DNA from: Sporolactobacillus sp. THM19-2
Lineage (GTDB): Bacteria > Bacillota > Bacilli > Bacillales > Sporolactobacillaceae
Length of the DNA: 64,000 nucleotides
Assembly (NCBI RefSeq): GCF_004153195.1
Contig: NZ_SEMC01000005.1
Span: forward strand, 1 to 64,000
Reading direction: 5' to 3'
Of this stretch, positions 15,950-24,943 are shown in pieces. The notes below the pieces were generated by a model that ran no database searches, had not been told where the DNA came from, and was given only the letters and a program-made list of their open reading frames with translations. The position numbers and the translations under genes were made by a program. Position 1 is the stretch's first letter, and each line of letters opens with the position of its first letter.

Positions 15950-16957
15950 ATGGAAAGCCTGTTCGCGTTAATCCTGATGATTGTTTTTCTGGCGTTCGTG
16001 TTCGACTTTATTAATGGCTTTCATGATACAGCTAATACGATTGCAACCTCTGTATCAACACGTGCGCTCAGACCCCGGGCCGCAATTATTCTTGCGGGGA
16101 CGATGAATTTTACCGGGGCGCTCACATTCACCGGGGTGGCTCAGACGATCAGCAAGGGAATTATTGATCCATTTACGATTCAGGATGAAACGATTGGACT
16201 CATCGTCGTGATGGCCGCGCTTATTTCAGCGGTTATCTGGAATCTTGCAACATGGATCCTCGGTATACCGAGCAGCTCTTCACATGCGATCATTGGATCG
16301 CTCGCCGGGGCCGGGGTGTCTGCGATGGGTTTTGGTGCATTGAATTATACAGGATTTATTGATATCTTTGAGGCCCTGATTTTTTCACCTATTGCAGCGA
16401 TTACGCTGGGCTTTATCATTATGAAAGTCTTCACCTTTGTCTTCCGCAATTTTTCACTTGTAAAAACCAATCGTCGTTTTCGCCTCTTTCAGGTATTTAC
16501 TGCGGCACTTCAGTCTTTTGCTCATGGTACAAACGATGCGCAGAAGACGATGGGAATTATCACCATGGCGCTTGTTTCTTCACATTATCTTGATAAAGTG
16601 GAAATCCCGCTGTGGGTGAGAGTGACCTCAGGCGTTGCGATGGCGATGGGGACGTCTGTTGGCGGGTGGCGTATTATCAAAACCGTTGGTACTAAAATAA
16701 TGAAAATTGAACCGATTAATGGTGCGGCTGCAGATCTGTCCTCCGCCGCTATCATTTTTGGCTTTACCTCCATTCATTTTCCGGTCAGTACGACACATGT
16801 CATCACCTCATCCATCCTCGGTGTCGGGGCAGCTGAACGGGTTCGGGGAGTGAACTGGGGTGTTGCGATCAATATCATTATCACATGGGTGATTACCTTG
16901 CCTATGACGGCACTTCTTTCTTTCCTGATTTTCCGGTTCTTAATCTGGATTTTGTGA
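15950..16957 (+). CDS. pit: PiT-family inorganic phosphate permease
   Basis: Low-affinity phosphate (metal-phosphate) symporter in the membrane. The 335 residues carry about ten membrane segments and the two inverted family signatures FINGFHDTANTIATSVSTR (N-terminal half) and FAHGTNDAQKTMGII (C-terminal half). SSSSHAIIGSLAGAG and FPVSTTHVITSSI are the repeated substrate-site motifs. Start: ATG 15950 after GAAAGGA. It follows the DUF47 gene in the same operon. No clear terminator follows. Confidence 0.93.
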   Translation: MESLFALILMIVFLAFVFDFINGFHDTANTIATSVSTRALRPRAAIILAGTMNFTGALTFTGVAQTISKGIIDPFTIQDETIGLIVVMAALISAVIWNLATWILGIPSSSSHAIIGSLAGAGVSAMGFGALNYTGFIDIFEALIFSPIAAITLGFIIMKVFTFVFRNFSLVKTNRRFRLFQVFTAALQSFAHGTNDAQKTMGIITMALVSSHYLDKVEIPLWVRVTSGVAMAMGTSVGGWRIIKTVGTKIMKIEPINGAAADLSSAAIIFGFTSIHFPVSTTHVITSSILGVGAAERVRGVNWGVAINIIITWVITLPMTALLSFLIFRFLIWIL

Positions 16958-17058
16958 AGTAAGATACTGGGGGGCTTCCACTTGGGGGCAGGTAACATTG
17001 ACAACGTTTTCACAAAATGAAAAAGAAAGAGGATTGACGTGACACCATCCCCGGTTTG

Positions 17059-17253
17059 TCAATTTGCCTGGAGTAATTCTTTCTGTGCTTTAATGATCAG
17101 TAAGTCAAGTTCCTGGCTGCACCGTATGGTTTCAGAAGCGTAAATACCATAAATTTTTGCAATATGAAAGAGTTGATTTCGTTTGTTCTCTATATTTTCC
17201 GGGTAGACTTGTCTCTGTGTCAGAGATTTGTTTGCTGCCGGGAAGTCAGACAT
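17059..17253 (-). CDS. Spo0E-family aspartyl-phosphate phosphatase
   Basis: A 64-residue protein with the Spo0E/YisI/YnzD layout: a first helix ENIENKRNQLFHIAKIYGIYA, a turn, and a second helix with the signature SQELDLLI. These phosphatases remove phosphate from Spo0A and so delay sporulation. Start: ATG 17253 follows AGGAGG at an 11-base distance; the frame is open to 17394, but the upstream part is not family-like. Convergent with pit and divergent from ccpC; monocistronic. Confidence is high for the family, but the target (Spo0A or another regulator) is from family knowledge. Confidence 0.85.
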   Translation of the reverse strand: MSDFPAANKSLTQRQVYPENIENKRNQLFHIAKIYGIYASETIRCSQELDLLIIKAQKELLQAN

Positions 17254-17393
17254 GCGTCTCAGGTCCTCCTCATGTGAATAAAATATCAATAACTTGATTA
17301 CATTATAGCATGGTGTACCCGTTACTACTATAAAAAATCTCTGATATGTCTCATAATAGAGTGCAATGATAAGAAAAGCTGGAGGGAGACGCA

Positions 17394-18263
17394 TTGGCTC
17401 TGACAGATTTTGAACTCATTGTCGTACTTTCGACCGAAGGAAATATGAGGAAGGCAGCAGAGAAATTGTTTGTTTCACAGCCTGCGCTAAGTCAGAGACT
17501 GCAACATATTGAGCAGGACTGGGGAACGCCGATTTTTATTCGTTCAAAACGCGGTGTCAGTCTGACGGCAGAAGGAGAACTCATTGTCGCTTTTGCCCGT
17601 CATATGCTGGAGAAGAAGAATGAGATTAAGGCGCGCATCCAGGCCGGGGGATCCGAAGTCTACGGGACACTGAAACTCGCTGTGTCGTCGGTGAACGGAC
17701 AGTACTGGCTCCCCGACATTCTGAAAGATTTTGTGGAACATTATCCCCGCGTGAAAATATCGCTTGTTACTGGATGGTCCAGTGAGATTCTTGAACGAAT
17801 ATACCAGCGTTCATGTCATGCGGCGATTGTCAGAGGCAATCCCGTCTGGAGAGGCGAGAAGCTGCATCTTTTTTCTGATCCGCTGAATCTAGTTGATACC
17901 AGAATCCGGACGCTGAGCCAATTGCAGGACGATGACCGGCCTTATATTCAATTCAAGAGTGATTCGTCTTATGCCCGGGTGATCACAGAGTGGTGGCACA
18001 GCAGAAATATGAAAAATCCGGCAAGAACTATTTTGGTTGATCAGATAGAAACCTGTAAACAAATGGCGACACACGGGATTGGTTATGCTGTATTACCCTC
18101 GATCAGTCTGACAGAAAACGACCCGGTTCACCGCATTCCGCTGATAGACAGACAGGGCGAGCCCCTCAGACGTGACAACTGGCTGCTGTATGACGAGGAA
18201 GCCATGCAGCTCAGGCAGGTTCGGGCGTTTGTTGAACTGGTCCGGCATAGACTTTTTCGATAA
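17394..18263 (+). CDS. ccpC: LysR-type regulator CcpC (catabolite control, TCA genes)
   Basis: A 289-residue LysR regulator. The N-terminal helix-turn-helix has MRKAAEKLFVSQPALSQRLQ; the C-terminal effector domain contains VSSVNGQYWLP, ITGWSSEILERIY (as SLVTGWSSE) and LVDQIETCKQMATHGIGYAVLP, which I recognise from B. subtilis CcpC/YkuM. CcpC represses citB and citZ and senses citrate. Start: TTG 17394 after GGAGGGAG. In B. subtilis ccpC also lies shortly upstream of dapH-dapL (ykuQR), as here; the flavodoxin genes in between are missing. dapH starts 43 bases after the stop. Confidence 0.85.
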   Translation: MALTDFELIVVLSTEGNMRKAAEKLFVSQPALSQRLQHIEQDWGTPIFIRSKRGVSLTAEGELIVAFARHMLEKKNEIKARIQAGGSEVYGTLKLAVSSVNGQYWLPDILKDFVEHYPRVKISLVTGWSSEILERIYQRSCHAAIVRGNPVWRGEKLHLFSDPLNLVDTRIRTLSQLQDDDRPYIQFKSDSSYARVITEWWHSRNMKNPARTILVDQIETCKQMATHGIGYAVLPSISLTENDPVHRIPLIDRQGEPLRRDNWLLYDEEAMQLRQVRAFVELVRHRLFR

Positions 18264-18305
18264 AGTTCGATAAGATAGCCTTGATTAATAAAGAGGAGGA
18301 TGGGC

Positions 18306-19016
18306 ATGGAACAGATGAACGCACATGAAATTATCTCATTTTTGCAGAACAGTAAGAAAAAAACACCCGTTAAAGTTTACATAAAAGGAGATCTCGGATC
18401 GATCGATTTCGGGGAAAATGTACACACATTTATCAGTGGCCCTGTGGGTACGGTCTTCGGAGACTGGCCGGAAATCAGCAGAACCTTAAGCGCCAATAAA
18501 GACAAAATCAGTGATTACATCGTTGAAAACAATTCACGTTATTCTGCTGTACCGCTTTTGGATCTGAAAGGCGTTGAAGCGCGTATTGAGCCCGGCGCAT
18601 TAATCCGTGAAAAAGTTGAAATTGGTAAAAATGCGGTCATTATGATGGGGGCCGTAATTAATATCGGAGCTGTTGTCGGCGAAGAAACGATGATTGATAT
18701 GAACGCGGTTCTGGGCGGGCGGGCAACCGTCGGGAACAATTGCCACATCGGAGCGGGAGCCGTTCTCGCCGGAGTCGTTGAACCCCCATCTGCACAGCCG
18801 GTTATTGTAGAAGACGGGGTACTGGTCGGGGCAAATGCCGTGATACTGGAAGGCGTTCGAATTGGCCGCGGATCAGTTGTTGCGGCCGGTGCTGTTGTCA
18901 CAAAGGATGTACCGGCGAATACGGTTGTTGTCGGAGCCCCGGCAAAAGTCATTAAAAAAATTGACGATAAAACGCGATCCAAAACGGAAATCATGAAAGA
19001 ACTGCGTCAGATATAA
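18306..19016 (+). CDS. dapH: 2,3,4,5-tetrahydropyridine-2,6-dicarboxylate N-acetyltransferase
   Basis: Acetylates tetrahydrodipicolinate with acetyl-CoA in the acetylase branch of DAP/lysine synthesis, the branch used by Bacillus. The 236 residues hold an N-terminal domain ([18 protein letters not shown]) and a left-handed beta-helix made of hexapeptide repeats (about 90-210), with the family blocks [29 protein letters not shown] and [17 protein letters not shown]. Start: ATG 18306, 6-7 bases after GAGGAGG; the ATG at 18300 overlaps that site. It is followed 36 bases later by dapL. No lysine riboswitch is seen upstream. Confidence 0.95.
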   Translation: MEQMNAHEIISFLQNSKKKTPVKVYIKGDLGSIDFGENVHTFISGPVGTVFGDWPEISRTLSANKDKISDYIVENNSRYSAVPLLDLKGVEARIEPGALIREKVEIGKNAVIMMGAVINIGAVVGEETMIDMNAVLGGRATVGNNCHIGAGAVLAGVVEPPSAQPVIVEDGVLVGANAVILEGVRIGRGSVVAAGAVVTKDVPANTVVVGAPAKVIKKIDDKTRSKTEIMKELRQI

Positions 19017-19052
19017 CAACATGACTGCTGAAGCTGGAAGGGGATAAGGAGA

Positions 19053-20168
19053 ATGGATTACATAGCCGTCAGAAGAGCATTGCACCAGATACCTGAAACC
19101 GGATTTGAGGAGAAGGAGACGCAGGCTTTTCTGCTGAAGCAGATACGGAAAATGGATCAGGGGAATCGTCTGAAAATCGAAACGTGGAAGACAGGCATTC
19201 TGGTCAAAGTACCGGGAACAGATCCCTTGCGAACGATTGGCTATCGTACAGATATTGATGCCCTGCCTGTCGAGGAGAAGACCGGCTATCCCTTTCAATC
19301 CCGCCATAAAGGTAAGATGCATGCCTGCGGCCATGATTTTCACATGACTGTCGCACTCGGGGCGCTGGAAGAAATCGCTGCTCACCCGGTAAAGGATGAT
19401 GTCGTTTTTATTTTTCAGCCTGCAGAGGAAGGCCCGGGCGGAGCGATTCCCATGATGGCAAGTGACGCATTCCGTAAGTGGAAACCCGACTTCATTTTTT
19501 CGCTTCATGTTTCTCCTGAATTTCCGGCAGGTACGGTTGCGACCAAACGGGGGATTCTGTTTGCAAATACATCGGAACTGTTTATTGATTTTTACGGAAA
19601 AGGCGGACATGCCGCTTATCCTGATCTTGCATTCGACAGCATTGTTGCTGCCAGTCATTTTGTGGTCGGCCTGCAGACGATTGTTGCCAGACGTGTCAGT
19701 CCGCTTAATTCAGCTGTTGTGACGATCGGAAAGATGGACGGTGGAACCAAGCAGAATATTATTGCCGGGCATGCACGGGTCGAAGGGACGATCCGCACGC
19801 TTGATCAGAAGACGATGGCCCTGATAAAAGACGACATTGAGCGTCATACGAAAGCAGTTGAGATAGCGTATCACTGTACCAGCAGGATTGACTGGGGTGC
19901 CAATTATTATCAGGTCTTTAATCGGGCGGATGATGTGGATCCCTTTATTCATTTCTGCGATAAGAAGGGATTTCCATATATCATTTGTGGAGATGCCATG
20001 ACTGGTGAGGACTTCGGTTACTTCCTGAAAGATATTCCGGGCTTTATGTTCTGGCTTGGCGTAGGGAAGACAGCAGGCCTTCATTCAGCAGACTTTATGC
20101 CTGATGAGGCAGCCCTTGCTCAGGGCGTGAAAGTAGTCAGTTCATATATAAGAGAAGGTCTCGGTTAA
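19053..20168 (+). CDS. dapL: N-acetyldiaminopimelate deacetylase
   Basis: Removes acetate from N-acetyl-LL-DAP in the DAP/lysine pathway. The 371-residue M20-family metallohydrolase shows the metal motif MHACGHDFHM (about residues 89-98), the catalytic Glu pair in QPAEEGPGG, HVSPE, and a dimerisation domain with GGHAAYPD and GKMDGGTKQNII. The C-terminal metal His lies in AGLHSADF. Start: ATG 19053 after AAGGAG. Directly follows dapH (pair ykuQR in B. subtilis). It ends at an intrinsic terminator. Confidence 0.95.
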   Translation: MDYIAVRRALHQIPETGFEEKETQAFLLKQIRKMDQGNRLKIETWKTGILVKVPGTDPLRTIGYRTDIDALPVEEKTGYPFQSRHKGKMHACGHDFHMTVALGALEEIAAHPVKDDVVFIFQPAEEGPGGAIPMMASDAFRKWKPDFIFSLHVSPEFPAGTVATKRGILFANTSELFIDFYGKGGHAAYPDLAFDSIVAASHFVVGLQTIVARRVSPLNSAVVTIGKMDGGTKQNIIAGHARVEGTIRTLDQKTMALIKDDIERHTKAVEIAYHCTSRIDWGANYYQVFNRADDVDPFIHFCDKKGFPYIICGDAMTGEDFGYFLKDIPGFMFWLGVGKTAGLHSADFMPDEAALAQGVKVVSSYIREGLG

Positions 20169-20191
20169 ACGAAAAACCAGTCAGATATGTT

Positions 20192-20229
20192 GCCCCCTGT
20201 GCCGGAACGACCGGTGCAGAGGGCTTTTT
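20192..20229 (+). terminator. Intrinsic terminator of dapH-dapL
   Basis: GCCC(C)CTGTGCCGG pairs with CCGGTGCAGAGGGC, followed by five T. Confidence 0.85.
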
Positions 20230-20477
20230 CGCACGATAAGAACGTATAAATTTTTTTAGATCATCGTGTTTTACCCATGCTTGTCTGCGGGCATATTTTT
20301 AGAAATATGAAAAGGGTCATGCTATGATATGAAAAGGAAAAGCGGATATCACCGGTCGGCCGACGATCTATCTATTCGATAATGATGTAAATAAATGATA
20401 ATATTTCTGCTGACAGGATCATCAATTTCTTTAAATTTCAATGCATGTCGTTTAATTAAATTAATTATAATTTAATA
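20230..20477. other. Intergenic region between dapL terminator and ykuU promoter
   Basis: AT-rich, no reading frame with protein character. A weak CACGAT/ATCGTG pair (20232-20268) and a TATGAT (about 20323) are the only marks. I see nothing else. Confidence 0.5.
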
Positions 20478-20506
20478 TTGACTAAAAATAACAGAGACTT
20501 TATAAT
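20478..20506 (+). promoter_or_regulatory. Sigma-A promoter of ykuU
   Basis: TTGACT (20478-20483), 17-base spacer, TATAAT (20501-20506). The surroundings are very AT-rich with short dyads (TTTATAATATAAA) that resemble, but do not match, PerR boxes. Confidence 0.85.
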
Positions 20507-20558
20507 ATAAAATAATCCCTCATATGGAGGAGTTACAATTTCAGGAGGTTTTTCAAAT

Positions 20559-21107
20559 ATGGTAGAACGTCTGGTTAGTGCCAAGGCACCGCTCTTCGAA
20601 CTTGATGCTGTCAATGCCGATGGTTCATTCGGCAAAGCAAGTCTGGAGGAAAATATTAAAGCAGGCAAATGGACCATCTTCTTCTTTTATCCGATGGACT
20701 TTACGTTTGTATGTCCGACAGAAATCACGGCATTCAGTGACCGTAACGATGAATTTACGGCATTAAATGCGGATATCATCGGATGTTCCTGCGATACCAT
20801 TTACACACATCAGGCGTGGATGAAGACTTCACGCAAGGAAGGCGGCATTGGTAAGATTAATTTCAGACTCGCCGCAGATCATACTCATGAAGTCGCCGAA
20901 AAATACGGCGTCCTGATTCCTGAAGAAGGCGTTGCCCTGCGCGGGCTGTTTATTATCAGTCCTGAAGGAGATCTTCGCTATTCTGTTGTTAATGATAACA
21001 ATATTGGACGCGATGTGGATGAAACGCTTCGCGTGCTTCAGGCGCTCCAGTCCGGTGGTCTCTGCCCGGCCAACTGGCACCCCGGTGACGAAACGCTGCA
21101 TGTCTGA
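20559..21107 (+). CDS. ykuU: Typical 2-Cys peroxiredoxin (YkuU-like)
   Basis: Reduces hydrogen peroxide and organic peroxides in the cytosol with thioredoxin-type reductants. The 182-residue AhpC/TSA protein has the peroxidatic Cys52 in FTFVCPTE, the Arg-bearing block GVALRGLFIISPEG, and the resolving Cys169 in GGLCPANW. Two more cysteines, Cys76 and Cys78 (IIGCSCDT), replace residues that are usually V/S and T. Start: ATG 20559 after CAGGAGG. In B. subtilis ykuU also lies near dapL. It has its own promoter and terminator. Confidence 0.9.
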   Translation: MVERLVSAKAPLFELDAVNADGSFGKASLEENIKAGKWTIFFFYPMDFTFVCPTEITAFSDRNDEFTALNADIIGCSCDTIYTHQAWMKTSRKEGGIGKINFRLAADHTHEVAEKYGVLIPEEGVALRGLFIISPEGDLRYSVVNDNNIGRDVDETLRVLQALQSGGLCPANWHPGDETLHV

Positions 21108-21131
21108 TCAGATCGTTAAAAATACTTATTC

Positions 21132-21168
21132 AAAGGCGGCTCCTTTTTTGGGAGTCGCTTTATATTTT
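21132..21168 (+). terminator. Intrinsic terminator of ykuU
   Basis: AAAG-(G)-CGGCTCC pairs with GGAGTCG-CTTT (one G-T pair, one bulge), then TATATTTT. Confidence 0.65.
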
Positions 21169-21230
21169 GCGTGCGTGAGCATTCCTGCAATATGGTGTCA
21201 TTTCTTCCTACATCAACGGAGCTTCATCAC

Positions 21231-21258
21231 TTGCCATACACTCCATCCATGGTACAAT
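21231..21258 (+). promoter_or_regulatory. Promoter of the ABC exporter operon
   Basis: TTGCCA (21231-21236), 16-base spacer, TACAAT (21253-21258), 59 bases before the first start codon. Confidence 0.6.
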
Positions 21259-21317
21259 GAGTGATACTGAGTATGAGCGTCCGATGTTCATGATCCTGCG
21301 GGGAGGTCTCGTGTCAC

Positions 21318-23090
21318 ATGATTATTTTTAAAAGACTGAAACAATTTTACTGGCCGGATAAAGCCTATTTATTCGGTGCTATTCTCTTTCTGATTCTTGC
21401 CAGCGGGATTACCATCGTTTATCCGATCGTGCTGCAGTTGACTATTGATCAGGCCATCATCCATAAACACGTGCAATTAATCCCCTATCTGTCCATTGGT
21501 TTTATTCTGATCATGACCGTTAAAGGGCTCGCCAGCTATCTGAGCCAGTACTGGGGCGATATGTTTGGTGTCAGCGCCGTTTACCGGCTGCGCCAGGCAT
21601 TATACAAAAAACTGCAGTATCTGCCTTATCATTATTATGATAATGCGAAAACCGGTGATCTGATGTCGCGCCTGACTGCTGATGTTGAAGGATTCCGCTT
21701 TTTTCTTTCTGTCGGGCTGACACAATTATTCAATTTCGCTGTGCTTGTTGGTTTCAGTCTTGTGGTCATGTTTTATTATTCACTGGATCTTGCACTGATC
21801 ACCCTGGCGATGATCCCTTTCCTGTGTATTGCTGTTTATCGTTTTGATAAACGGGTGCATCCTGCTTTCAGAAAAATAAGGTTGTCACTCGCCGGAATGA
21901 ATACAAGAGTCCAGGAAAATATAAGCGGGATGAGTACGGTTAAGTCTCTGGCCCGGGAAAACTTTGAAATCGATCGATTCGCAGAAACCAATGATACGTA
22001 TGAGAAACGTAACCTGGCGACCGCCGGGATATGGGCAAAATATTTCCCGCTCATGGAACTGATTGGCGATATCAGCGTTGTGATTCTGCTCGCTCTCGGC
22101 GGCTATTTTGTCATGAACGGACAATTGGCTCCGGGCGAACTGGTCGCTTTTTTCAGCCTGGTCTGGTATATTATGGATCCGCTGATGAATCTTGGCTTTA
22201 TTATTAACACCTTTTCACAATCCAAAGCTTCAGGCGAACGTCTGCTGCAGGTTCTGGATGAAAAAGAGGATATTCAGTCACCTGAGCACGCGCTGGAACC
22301 GAAGCGGCTCGAGGGTCACGTTGTTTTTCGCAATGTCTCACTGGTGTATCCGAATGAGGAGAAACCGGCATTGAAACATCTCTCATTTGATGTCCGCCCG
22401 GGTGAAGTCATTGGACTGATGGGGTCAACCGGTGCCGGAAAGTCCAGTATCACCCAGCTTATTTCCAGGTTTTATGATGCCACGGACGGTGAGATTCTGA
22501 TAGATGATCATTCGGTCAGAGCGTATGATTTAACCGCGCTGCGTAAAAATATCGGTTTTGTCCTGCAGGAAAATTTTCTGTTTTCCTCTACGATAAGGGA
22601 TAATATCGCTTACGGCAGGCCGGATGCGACGATGGATGAAATAATCTCTGCAGCGAAAAGAGCGGAAGCGGACGAATTTATCCGTAAGATGTCTGATGGC
22701 TATGATACCGTGCTTGGCGAGCGCGGTATGGGACTTTCAGGTGGTCAGAAACAGCGCATCTCCATTGCCAGGGCACTGTTGATTAATCCGGCTATACTGA
22801 TCCTTGATGATGCAACAAGTGCTGTTGATATGCAAACAGAAGGACGGATACAAAAGGCTTTCAGGCAGCTGATGAAAGGCCGGACCACCTTCATTATTGC
22901 TCACCGGATATCTTCACTGCAGATGGCCGATGAGATTCTTGTCCTGGAGAAGGGCAGGATTAAAGAAAGAGGGACCCATGAACAGCTGATCAGAATGGAT
23001 GGTATTTATCGGCACGTGTATGATATTCAGTATAAAGACAGAGAACTGATCCAGTCAGGTATGGCGTCGGGAAGGGGAGAGAGCCTATGA
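21318..23090 (+). CDS. ABC exporter half-transporter, degenerate-site subunit
   Basis: A 590-residue type I ABC exporter half with six membrane segments (about 15-310) and a nucleotide-binding domain (about 335-570). Motifs: Walker A GSTGAGKSS, Q-loop FVLQENFLF, signature LSGGQKQR, Walker B LILDDATSAVD and H-loop IAHRIS. The residue after Walker B is Asp, not the catalytic Glu, which marks the degenerate site of heterodimeric exporters such as YknU/BmrC types. It overlaps the next half-transporter by four bases. Start: ATG 21318, about 11 bases after GGGGAGGT. The cargo (drug, lipid or peptide) is not evident. Confidence 0.92.
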   Translation: MIIFKRLKQFYWPDKAYLFGAILFLILASGITIVYPIVLQLTIDQAIIHKHVQLIPYLSIGFILIMTVKGLASYLSQYWGDMFGVSAVYRLRQALYKKLQYLPYHYYDNAKTGDLMSRLTADVEGFRFFLSVGLTQLFNFAVLVGFSLVVMFYYSLDLALITLAMIPFLCIAVYRFDKRVHPAFRKIRLSLAGMNTRVQENISGMSTVKSLARENFEIDRFAETNDTYEKRNLATAGIWAKYFPLMELIGDISVVILLALGGYFVMNGQLAPGELVAFFSLVWYIMDPLMNLGFIINTFSQSKASGERLLQVLDEKEDIQSPEHALEPKRLEGHVVFRNVSLVYPNEEKPALKHLSFDVRPGEVIGLMGSTGAGKSSITQLISRFYDATDGEILIDDHSVRAYDLTALRKNIGFVLQENFLFSSTIRDNIAYGRPDATMDEIISAAKRAEADEFIRKMSDGYDTVLGERGMGLSGGQKQRISIARALLINPAILILDDATSAVDMQTEGRIQKAFRQLMKGRTTFIIAHRISSLQMADEILVLEKGRIKERGTHEQLIRMDGIYRHVYDIQYKDRELIQSGMASGRGESL

Positions 23091-24901
23091 GCCGGTCATC
23101 GGTTAAAGAACGTTTTTATTATCCGAAAGACAGGGAAATTGAAAAACCATTTAACTGGAAGCAGATGACCCGGCTGCTGGGTTTTCTTAAGCCTTATGTC
23201 ACCACTCTGATCCCGAAAGCTGTAGTCGCGATGCTGATACTCACGGCTGTCCGGCTGATTGTTCCTGTCATTATTGGTGTCTATGCCTTTGACCGGGCAA
23301 TTGCCCATGAGAATTACAGCCTGCTGTACCAGCTGGTCGGGATCACAGCAGGACTGTTTGTGTTATCCTTTCTGAGCAACCGGTATCGTATCAAAACAAC
23401 CAATCTGCTTGGTCAACATGTCATTCACGATCTGCGTCAGACTCTTTTTAATCATATCCAGTTTCTGTCACATCGTTTCTTTGATACAAGATCTGCCGGT
23501 TCCATTCTGGTTCGGGTAATTAATGACGTCAATTCCATGCAGGATCTGTTTACAAATGGTGTCATCAATACATTAATGGATCTGGTGACACTGACAGGTA
23601 TTTTTGTGATTCTCTTTATTTTGAGCCCGCCGCTTGCCATCGCTGTACTGCTGGTCATCCCCATTATGTTTTTCATTTCGACCCGATTAAGGCGCAACAT
23701 ACGGCGCTCATGGCAACAGGTACGTATGAAGATGTCAAAGCTAAATTCCCATCTGAATGAAAGTATCCAGGGCATTCGCGTGACCCAGGCGTTTACTCAG
23801 GAAAAGAATAACAGGGTCTATTTTACCGGTGTGAATACAGAAAATTATCTGGCCTGGAAGGAAGCCTCCCGGAAAAACGCCATGTTCCGTCCCTTTGTTG
23901 ACATTTCAAATGCGATCGGGTCGGCTATATTGATCTGGTTCGGAGCCGTACTTATCCATCAGGGATCCATTGCCATCGGCACATTTGTCTCTTTTGCCTT
24001 TTACCTTGGGATGTTCTGGGGGCCCATATCACGTCTGGGGCAGGTATATAATCAGCTGCTCGTTGCAATGGCTTCATCTGAACGCATTTTTGAGTTCATG
24101 GATGAAAAACCGAACGTGCCGAATAAGGAACATGCGATCAGCATGAAGTCTATTAGAGGTACAATAGACTTGAAGCGTGTTGTCTTCAGTTATGATGATG
24201 ACTCAAGAAAAGCACTAAAGGGGATTAATCTCCATGTTCCGGCTGGTGAAACCCTTGCGCTTGTCGGCCATACCGGTTCAGGGAAAACGACGATCGCAAA
24301 TCTGATCAGCAGATTTTATGACGCCACGGAAGGAAGAGTCATGTTTGATGGCATTGACGTGCGTGATATCGACCTCCGTGAATTACGTGCAGGCGTCGGG
24401 ACGGTGATCCAGGAAACTTATATTTTCTCAGGAACGATTATGGATAACATCAAGTTTGGCAAACCGGAAGCTTCAGATGAAGAAGCCATACGGGCCGCTG
24501 AGGCCATTGGGGCTAATGAATTCATTGAAGCGTTGCCAGAGGGGTATCACACGGAAGTGGAGGAACGGGGTAATATCCTTTCTGTTGGTGAACGTCAGCT
24601 TCTTTCTTTTGCCAGAACGCTCCTGTCTGATCCAAAAATACTGATTCTGGATGAAGCCACAGCAAGTATAGATACAGAGACTGAGATAGTGATACAGGAG
24701 GCTCTGAAAAAGCTGTTAAAGGGCAGAACTTCGATCATTATTGCCCATCGTTTATCCACGATTCGCGATGCAGATCAGATTGTGGTTCTTAATGAAGGCG
24801 AAATCGTTGAAAAAGGATCACATGAAGAACTGATGAAAAAGAAGGGACGATATTTTGACCTTGTCCTCAGCCAGTATAATACCCTGGATACAGCGCTCTG
24901 A
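23087..24901 (+). CDS. ABC exporter half-transporter, catalytic-site subunit
   Basis: A 604-residue partner of the preceding half. Six membrane segments (about 35-320), then the nucleotide-binding domain with Walker A GHTGSGKTT, Q-loop TVIQETYIF, signature LSVGERQ (a variant usual in MdlB/YknV/YheH-type subunits), Walker B LILDEATASID with the catalytic Glu, and H-loop IAHRLS. The variant signature here and the missing Glu in the partner show the usual asymmetry of a heterodimer. Start: ATG 23087 in the ATGA overlap. 42 bases later a CydB-like gene starts, so they may be co-transcribed. Confidence 0.92.
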   Translation: MSRSSVKERFYYPKDREIEKPFNWKQMTRLLGFLKPYVTTLIPKAVVAMLILTAVRLIVPVIIGVYAFDRAIAHENYSLLYQLVGITAGLFVLSFLSNRYRIKTTNLLGQHVIHDLRQTLFNHIQFLSHRFFDTRSAGSILVRVINDVNSMQDLFTNGVINTLMDLVTLTGIFVILFILSPPLAIAVLLVIPIMFFISTRLRRNIRRSWQQVRMKMSKLNSHLNESIQGIRVTQAFTQEKNNRVYFTGVNTENYLAWKEASRKNAMFRPFVDISNAIGSAILIWFGAVLIHQGSIAIGTFVSFAFYLGMFWGPISRLGQVYNQLLVAMASSERIFEFMDEKPNVPNKEHAISMKSIRGTIDLKRVVFSYDDDSRKALKGINLHVPAGETLALVGHTGSGKTTIANLISRFYDATEGRVMFDGIDVRDIDLRELRAGVGTVIQETYIFSGTIMDNIKFGKPEASDEEAIRAAEAIGANEFIEALPEGYHTEVEERGNILSVGERQLLSFARTLLSDPKILILDEATASIDTETEIVIQEALKKLLKGRTSIIIAHRLSTIRDADQIVVLNEGEIVEKGSHEELMKKKGRYFDLVLSQYNTLDTAL

Positions 24902-24943
24902 TCTCTTGCGGCGCGTGAGTGGTTTAGAAGGGAGGTATATGAG

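Noticed and set aside
18240-18305. Lysine riboswitch before dapH
   Set aside because: Only 43 bases separate ccpC and dapH; there is no room and no fold.
18539-18994. Long minus-strand open frame opposite dapH
   Set aside because: Rich in Ala, Pro, Thr and Ser repeats that mirror the hexapeptide codons of dapH; no ribosome site. A shadow.
20461-20520. PerR box upstream of the peroxiredoxin gene
   Set aside because: AT-rich dyads exist, but none matches TTATAATNATTATAA well enough; the AT content alone can produce them.
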